A DNA stretch of 64,000 nt from an uncultured Clostridia bacterium (lineage in GTDB: Bacteria > Bacillota > Clostridia > TANB77 > CAG-508): the NCBI GenBank assembly GCA_928721915.1, contig CAKMVZ010000001.1, positions 496,001-560,000 on the forward strand. The letters are read 5' to 3'. The translations under genes and the position numbers were made by a program. The notes under the pieces are model-generated. The model had not been told where the DNA came from and ran no database searches. It worked only from the letters and a program-made list of their open reading frames with translations. This document shows positions 59,926 to 64,000 of this stretch, one piece after another; position 1 is the first letter of the stretch; each line of letters starts with the position of its first letter.

Positions 59926-60270
59926 ATGGTAGCAGAAGATATTATAATTGCTCCAGTTATAACTGAAGAAGCAAGCATGAGAGTTCAAGAAGGAAAATAC
60001 ACTTTCAAAGTTGCAAAAAAAGCAACAAAAATTGATATTAAAAATGCTGTTGAAAAATTATTTGAAGTTAAAGTTTTAGATGTTAGAACAATCTCTGTTA
60101 AAGGAAAAGAAAAAAGAGTTGGTGTTCATTTAGGAAGAACTTCAGATTGGAAAAAAGCAATAGTTACAATTGATACAGAAGCTTCAAGCAAAACTTATGT
60201 ATCTAAAGGTGGAAAAGAAGTTAAATTGAGTAAAAAATATAAAGATTCTATTGAAGGATTTTCAGTTTAA
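59926..60270 (+). CDS. rplW: 50S ribosomal protein L23
   Basis: 114 residues: DIIIAPVITEEASMRVQEGKYTFKVAKKATKIDIKNAVEKLF, then VKVLDVRTISVKGKEKRVG. ATG 59926 is preferred; ATG 59917 lies only three bases behind GGAGG and inside rplD. A 132-base gap with two hairpins separates it from rplB, unusual for this operon. Confidence 0.95.
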   Translation: MVAEDIIIAPVITEEASMRVQEGKYTFKVAKKATKIDIKNAVEKLFEVKVLDVRTISVKGKEKRVGVHLGRTSDWKKAIVTIDTEASSKTYVSKGGKEVKLSKKYKDSIEGFSV

Positions 60271-60319
60271 TTTTTAAAATAAAATATCTAGAGTAAACTA
60301 GGATAATAAAATTTAGCTG

Positions 60320-60392
60320 TTAAACGGAGCAGGAAAATATCCGTTAAAATAATAAGGAAAGGACGGAGGGCTTAAAAATTAAATTTAAGTCC
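60320..60392 (+). other. Two hairpins in the rplW-rplB gap
   Basis: TTAAACGGA / TCCGTTAA (one bulge) and GGGCTTAAA / TTTAAGTCC with AAGGAAAGGACGGAGGG between them. rplB itself has only a weak binding site, so the second stem could modulate its translation. Confidence 0.5.
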
Positions 60393-60402
60393 GAAAAGAG
60401 AA

Positions 60403-61230
60403 ATGGGAATTAAAAGTTATAGACCATATACTCCATCAAGAAGAAATATGACTTCTTCAACTTTTGAAGAAATTACTAAAAAAACTCCTGAAAAATCTTT
60501 ATTAGCTAAAAAGAAAAAGAATTCAGGTAGAAATTCTTATGGAAGAATTACAGTAAGACATCAAGGTGGAGGAAATAGACAAAAATACAGATTAGTAGAT
60601 TTTAAAAGACAAAAAGATGATATGGAAGCTACTGTTATTGGTATCGAATATGATCCAAATAGAAGTGCAAATATCGCTTTAATAGAATATACAGATGGAA
60701 CTAGAAGTTATATTTTAGCTCCTCAAGGTTTAACTGATGGAGATAAAGTTATATCAGGAGCAAAAGTTGATATTAAACCAGGTAACGCAATGCCAATAGA
60801 AAGTATTCCAGTCGGTACTATGATTCATAATATAGAATTAAATCCTGGTCAAGGTGGAAAATTAGCAAGAAGTGCTGGACAAGAGGCACAATTAATGGCT
60901 AAAGAAGGAGCTTATGCTCATGTTAGACTTCCATCAGGAGAAATGAGATTAGTTTCTATTAGATGTAGAGCGACAATAGGAACAATAGGAAATAGTGATC
61001 ATGAAAATATTAAATTAGGAAAAGCAGGAAGAAAAAGACATATGGGAATTAGACCAACAGTTAGAGGTTCTGTAATGAATCCTAATGATCACCCACATGG
61101 TGGTGGTGAAGGTAGAGCTCCTGTTGGACATAGTGGACCACTTACTCCTTGGGGTAAACCAGCTCTTGGATACAAGACAAGAGATAAGAAAAAACAATCT
61201 AACAAATTTATAGTTAAGAGAAGAAAATAA
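60403..61230 (+). CDS. rplB: 50S ribosomal protein L2
   Basis: 275 residues. GIKSYRPYTPSRRNMTSSTFEEITKKTPEKSL, RNSYGRITVRHQGGGNRQKYRLVDF and the C-terminal GEGRAPVGHSGPLTPWGKPALGYKT with the functional histidine are present. Only GAAAAGAGAA lies before the ATG, a weak ribosome binding site for a highly expressed gene. Confidence 0.97.
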   Translation: MGIKSYRPYTPSRRNMTSSTFEEITKKTPEKSLLAKKKKNSGRNSYGRITVRHQGGGNRQKYRLVDFKRQKDDMEATVIGIEYDPNRSANIALIEYTDGTRSYILAPQGLTDGDKVISGAKVDIKPGNAMPIESIPVGTMIHNIELNPGQGGKLARSAGQEAQLMAKEGAYAHVRLPSGEMRLVSIRCRATIGTIGNSDHENIKLGKAGRKRHMGIRPTVRGSVMNPNDHPHGGGEGRAPVGHSGPLTPWGKPALGYKTRDKKKQSNKFIVKRRK

Positions 61231-61275
61231 AAAAGCAGATTAGCTTTTTAAACTTCGTAGGAAAGGAGATTGAAA

Positions 61276-61551
61276 ATGTCAAGATCAAGTAAAAAGAAAC
61301 CATTCGTACAACCTAAATTACTAGCTAGAATTGAAGCTATGAACGAAACAGGTAAAAAAGAAGTTTTAAAAACATGGTCAAGAGCTTCTACAATTTATCC
61401 ACAAATGGTTGGGCATACTATCGCTGTTCATGATGGAAGAAAACATGTTCCTGTATATATAACAGAAGAAATGATTGGACATAAATTAGGTGAATTTGCT
61501 CCAACAAGAACTTTTAAAGGACATAGTGGAGACAAAACTACAAAAAAATAA
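61276..61551 (+). CDS. rpsS: 30S ribosomal protein S19
   Basis: 91 residues: SRSSKKKPFVQPKLLARIEAMN, LKTWSRASTIYPQMVGHTIAVHDGRKHVPVYITEEMIGHKLGEFAPTRTFKGH. AAAGGAG precedes ATG 61276; the in-frame ATG 61270 is too close to it. Confidence 0.97.
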   Translation: MSRSSKKKPFVQPKLLARIEAMNETGKKEVLKTWSRASTIYPQMVGHTIAVHDGRKHVPVYITEEMIGHKLGEFAPTRTFKGHSGDKTTKK

Positions 61552-61636
61552 TAAATAAGGATTTGGTTTAAAAATAGAGAATAATATAGATGTAATACAT
61601 CTTTTAAGAAGAAAACTAAAACAGGAGGTAAAAAAA

Positions 61637-61996
61637 GTGAAAGAAGAAGAGACTACTGTAGCAGAAGCTAGAGCAACTCTTAAATATGCTAGAATTTCAA
61701 GTAGAAAAGTTAAAATTGTAGCAGATTTAATAAGAGGAAAAAATGTTGATGAAGCACTAGCAATTTTAAAATTTGCTCCAAAAGCTTCAAGTGAAATTTT
61801 AGAAAAATTACTAAAATCAGCTATAGCAAATGCTGAAAATAATCACTTTATGAATAGAAAAGACCTAAAAGTAGCAGAAATTTATGCTAATCAAGGTCCA
61901 ACATTAAAAAGAATTAGACCAGCTGCAAAAGGTTCAGCTGTTAGAATTAGAAAAAGAACAAGTCATATAACAATCGTGTTAAGAGAAAGTAAATAA
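61637..61996 (+). CDS. rplV: 50S ribosomal protein L22
   Basis: 119 residues: TVAEARATLKYARISSRKVKIVADLIRGKNVDEALAILKF and RIRPAAKGSAVRIRKRTSHITIVL. GTG start with AGGAGGT upstream. A 7-residue acidic leader (MKEEETT) replaces the usual short start. Confidence 0.96.
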   Translation: MKEEETTVAEARATLKYARISSRKVKIVADLIRGKNVDEALAILKFAPKASSEILEKLLKSAIANAENNHFMNRKDLKVAEIYANQGPTLKRIRPAAKGSAVRIRKRTSHITIVLRESK

Positions 61997-62013
61997 TAAA
62001 AAAGGAGGATATC

Positions 62014-62674
62014 ATGGGACAAAAAGTACATCCAAACGGATTAAGAGTAGGCGTAATCAGAGATTGGGATTCAAAATGGTTTGCTGATAAGAAAAATTAT
62101 AGTGACTATCTAGTTGAAGATTACAAAATCCGTAAATTTGTTAAACAAAAATTATTAGCTAGTGGAATCTCAAAAATAGAGATTGAAAGAACTGCTAAAT
62201 TTGTTAAAATAAATGTTTATACAGCTAAACCAGGATTAGTTATTGGTAAAGGCGGAAACCTTGCTGAAGAACTAAGAGTTCAGCTTGAAAAAATGATAAA
62301 CAAAAAAGTTAATTTAAATATTGTTGAGGTTAAAAATGCTGATATGGACGCACAATTAGTTGCTGAAAATATCGCAGCTCAATTAGTAAAAAGAATTTCA
62401 TTCAGAAGAGCAATGAAACAAGCAATGCAAAAAGCTATGAAAGCTGGAGCTTTAGGAATTAAGACTGCTGTATCAGGTAGACTTCGGAGGTGCAGATATG
62501 GCTAGAACAGAGTTTTATAAAGAAGGAACTATACCACTTCAAACTATAAGAGCTGATATTGACTATGGTTTCTATGAAGCTGATACAACTTATGGTAAGA
62601 TTGGTGTAAAAGTTTGGATTTATAAAGGTGAAGTACTTCCAGCTAAAAAAGAAGCAAAAGGAGGTAACGAATAA
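62014..62674 (+). CDS. rpsC: 30S ribosomal protein S3, +1 shift at C62485
   Basis: 219 residues with C62485 skipped. GQKVHPNGLRVGVIRDWDSKWF opens the protein; the KH domain PGLVIGKGGNLAEELR is followed by RAMKQAMQKAMKAGALGIKT, then SGRLGGADMARTEFYKEG crosses the shift; the usual C-terminal domain ending PLQTIRADIDYGFYEA continues. Zero frame gives RLRRCRYG and stop, losing about 60 essential residues. S3 is indispensable, so the interrupted gene must be decoded or the extra base is an artefact. AAGGAGG precedes ATG. The stop overlaps rplP (TAATG). Confidence 0.93.
62485..62487 (+). other. CGG +1 recoding site in rpsC
   Basis: Reads CTT-C-GGA. Skipping C62485 gives Gly-Arg-Leu-Gly-Gly-Ala-Asp, an invariant S3 motif. 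Confidence 0.85.
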
Positions 62675-63114
62675 TGCCAGTAATGCCAAAAAGAACAAAA
62701 TATAGAAAAATGCAAAAAGGTAGAAATAGAGGTTACGCTACTCGTGGAAATAAAGTAAATGAAGGCGAGTTCGGACTTCAAGCTACAACTGCAGGTTGGA
62801 TAAAATCAAACCAAATCGAAGCTGCCAGAGTTGCAATGACTCGTTATATTAAAAGAGGTGGTAAAGTTTGGATTAAGATTTTCCCAGATAAACCGATAAC
62901 TAAAAAACCAGCTGAAACTCGTATGGGTAAAGGTAAAGGTGCTCCAGAATATTGGGTAGCAGTTGTAAAACCAGGAAGAGTTTTGTTTGAAATAGCAGGT
63001 GTATCTGAAGAAGTTGCAAGAGAAGCTTTAAGATTAGCAGGACATAAATTACCAGTTCAAACAAAATTCGTAAAAAGAGATGAAATGGATGGTGATCAAG
63101 TTGAAGAATGTTAA
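62674..63114 (+). CDS. rplP: 50S ribosomal protein L16
   Basis: 146 residues: MPKRTKYRKMQKGRNRGYATRGN, GLQATTAGWIKSNQIEAARVAMTRYIKRGGKVWIKIFPDKPITKKPAETRMGKGKGAPEYWVAVVKPG. It overlaps rpsC by one base (TAATG), and its end overlaps rpmC. Confidence 0.97.
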   Translation: MPVMPKRTKYRKMQKGRNRGYATRGNKVNEGEFGLQATTAGWIKSNQIEAARVAMTRYIKRGGKVWIKIFPDKPITKKPAETRMGKGKGAPEYWVAVVKPGRVLFEIAGVSEEVAREALRLAGHKLPVQTKFVKRDEMDGDQVEEC

Positions 63115-63298
63115 GAGATTAAATGAAATGTCTTCACCAGATTTAGAAAAAGAGCTAGTAGAGCTAAAATCAGAGCTTTTTAAATTAAGATTCAATGGAG
63201 CAACTGGTGGCAATGAAAATAAAATTAAAATAAGAGAAGTAAAGAAGAATATAGCAAGGGCAAAAACTATATTAAGACAACGTGAAATGAGCAAGTAA
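63101..63298 (+). CDS. rpmC: 50S ribosomal protein L29
   Basis: 65 residues: KRLNEMSSPDLEKELVELKSELFKLRFN and IKIREVKKNIARAKTILRQRE. TTG 63101 is preferred, as it gives the normal L29 length; it overlaps the rplP stop by 14 bases. The end REMSK differs from the duplicated copy of the 3' end just downstream, which reads RELENK and may be the original terminus. Confidence 0.9.
   Translation: MKNVKRLNEMSSPDLEKELVELKSELFKLRFNGATGGNENKIKIREVKKNIARAKTILRQREMSK
63213..63280 (+). repeat. Direct repeat copy 1 (rpmC 3' end)
   Basis: 68 bases, identical to 63347-63414 except for one G/A difference; copies are 134 bases apart. Confidence 0.9.
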
Positions 63299-63315
63299 TT
63301 TTATTTTTATTGCGT

Positions 63316-63338
63316 GGAAATTTTCGAAGAAAATTTCC
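63316..63338 (+). other. Hairpin between the rpmC repeat copies
   Basis: GGAAATTTTC-GAA-GAAAATTTCC, a perfect 10 bp stem with the GC-richer flanks GCGT and CTCG. It lies in the sequence that separates the two repeats. Confidence 0.65.
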
Positions 63339-63346
63339 TCGTCAAG

Positions 63347-63435
63347 ATGAAAATAAAATTAAAATAAGAGAAGTAAAGAAAAATATAGCAAGGGCAAAAA
63401 CTATATTAAGACAAAGAGAGTTAGAAAATAAATAA
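63347..63435 (+). pseudogene. Duplicated 3' fragment of rpmC
   Basis: Reads IKIREVKKNIARAKTILRQR then ELENK and a stop at 63433. No start codon or binding site precedes it, so it is not expected to be translated. Copy 2 of the 68-base repeat. Confidence 0.75.
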
Positions 63436-63464
63436 AAAGTTTTAAGGAAGGAGAAAAATTCATT

Positions 63465-63728
63465 ATGGCAGAAAGAAATCTTCGTAAAACAATGATTGGA
63501 ACAGTTGTATCTGATAAAATGGATAAAACAGTTGTTGTTGCAGTTGAAACAATGGTAAAACATCCTATTTATAAGAAAACTGTAAAAAGAACATATAAAT
63601 TAAAAGCTCATGATGAAGAAAATAGCTGCAAAGCAGGAGATAAAGTTAAAGTAATGGAAACTAGACCTTTATCTAAAGATAAAAGATGGAGAGTTGTTGA
63701 AATTCTTGAAAAAGCAGTTATAAAATAA
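63465..63728 (+). CDS. rpsQ: 30S ribosomal protein S17
   Basis: 87 residues: RNLRKTMIGTVVSDKMDKTVVVAVETMVKHPIYKKTVKRTYKLKAHDEEN and KVKVMETRPLSKDKRWRVVEI. GGAAGGAG precedes ATG. Confidence 0.97.
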   Translation: MAERNLRKTMIGTVVSDKMDKTVVVAVETMVKHPIYKKTVKRTYKLKAHDEENSCKAGDKVKVMETRPLSKDKRWRVVEILEKAVIK

Positions 63729-63765
63729 TGAGCTAAAAAACGAATAAAAGGAGGATTATATAGCA

Positions 63766-64000
63766 ATGGTACAACAACAAACTAGATTAAAAGTAGCTGA
63801 CAATACAGGTGCTAAAGAGATTATGTGTATTAGATGCCTTGGCGGTTCATATAGAAAATATGCCGAAATAGGAGATGTAATAATCGCTTCTGTTAAAGAT
63901 GCTACACCAGGTGGAGTTGTTAAAAAAGGTGAAGTTGTTAGAGCAGTTGTAGTAAGAACTAAAAAAGGTGCAAGACGTAGTGATGGTTCATATGTAAAAT
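63766..64000 (+). CDS. rplN: 50S ribosomal protein L14, 3' partial
   Basis: The first 78 residues are in the window: VQQQTRLKVADNTGAKEIMCIRCLGG, IGDVIIASVKDATPGGVVKKGEVVRAVVVRTKKG. The usual length is 122, so the end lies beyond 64000. AAAGGAGG precedes ATG. Its cysteine-glycine-rich LGG uses GGC-GGT, so no CGG codon is in frame. Confidence 0.95.
   Translation, partial: MVQQQTRLKVADNTGAKEIMCIRCLGGSYRKYAEIGDVIIASVKDATPGGVVKKGEVVRAVVVRTKKGARRSDGSYVK

Noticed and set aside
3571..62487. Random or motif-driven base-calling errors as the only explanation of the 23 extra bases
   Set aside because: All sites share codon phase and residue, occur on both strands relative to the gene, and identical heptamers are intact in the transferred island. 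It cannot be fully excluded without reads, so it stays as the main alternative.
3580..62506. Stop codon reassignment or selenocysteine to explain short frames
   Set aside because: Reading through the stops gives sequence in the wrong frame; only a +1 shift at the CGG restores family motifs. No SECIS-like element was seen.
1882..63298. Treating the interrupted genes (addB, alr, rodA, dus, ecfA, rnc, pilT, rpsC and others) as ordinary pseudogenes
   Set aside because: Each contains only extra C bases at CGG before glycine, with no other damage, and several are essential. Decay would give random stops, deletions and phases.
63347..63435. A second functional rpmC
   Set aside because: Only the last third is present, without start codon or binding site.

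Overview
The window is a very AT-rich stretch of a spore-forming, anaerobic, low-GC Gram-positive bacterium, most likely an uncultured gut-type Clostridia. The evidence is the spoVAC-spoVAD-spoVAE set, a four-subunit pyruvate:ferredoxin oxidoreductase, RNase J, minDE-rodA, AddB, ECF transport genes, a type IV pilus cluster and the start of an S10-spc ribosomal protein operon. Housekeeping promoters of the form TTGACN-17-TATAAT are easy to see.

The most striking property is translational. Sixteen genes that look broken are each restored to full family length by skipping one C. There are 23 such sites (17 genes if the AddB halves were counted apart). At every site the C sits exactly on a codon boundary in front of a glycine codon, so the zero frame reads an in-frame CGG (XXX-C-GGN). 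In the native genes I found no in-frame CGG that is read through as arginine: every in-frame CGG is a shift site. The affected genes include essential ones (rpsC, rodA, rnc, alr, addB). dus and spoVAE carry three sites each; ecfA, pilT and the ROK kinase carry two. The simplest reading is genome-wide +1 frameshifting at an unassigned or very slowly decoded CGG codon, or a glycine tRNA that reads CGGN. This resembles what is reported for rare CGG/TGG codons in glass-sponge mitochondria. A phase-specific sequence artefact is the alternative to exclude. Genes that look foreign (the 9.7-19.7 kb island and the acetyltransferase at 40.7 kb) do use CGG as arginine in uninterrupted frames, nine times in all, which makes recoding a possible barrier to gene transfer.

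Layout. 0-9.5 kb: 8-oxoguanine glycosylase, a transglutaminase-like protein, addB, alr, pgeF, a zincin-like protein and a sortase-type cohesin-like surface protein. 9.6-19.7 kb: a transferred island with a TelA-like protein, then an operon of PP2C phosphatase, vWA-like protein, helical protein, vWA protein and a 1583-residue kinase with zinc ribbons. This corresponds to the TerY-phosphorylation triad type of stress or conflict system. 20-29 kb: rnj, porGDAB, a membrane protein, small kinase-like genes. 29-41 kb: minD-minE-rodA, dus, an ECF folate-type transporter, mazF, a probable Fst/par-like type I toxin-antitoxin locus, rnc, a radical SAM gene, YitT, a cation efflux protein and tRNA-Leu. 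41.7-44.1 kb: spoVA genes with a dodecin as first gene. 44.5-54.9 kb: type IV pilus operon pilMN-O-P, two pilins, pilD, a minor pilin, pilB, pilT, pilC. 55-57.9 kb: ROK kinase, nuclease and an unknown protein. 57.9-64 kb: S10 operon with a long structured leader, running off the end inside rplN.

Structured non-coding elements stand out as well. Two related 117-125 bp hairpin elements with compensatory base changes lie directly behind stop codons at 23.5 and 32.2 kb. A third, unrelated 156 bp nested inverted repeat lies at 55 kb. The 3' end of rpmC is duplicated next to a hairpin at 63.3 kb.
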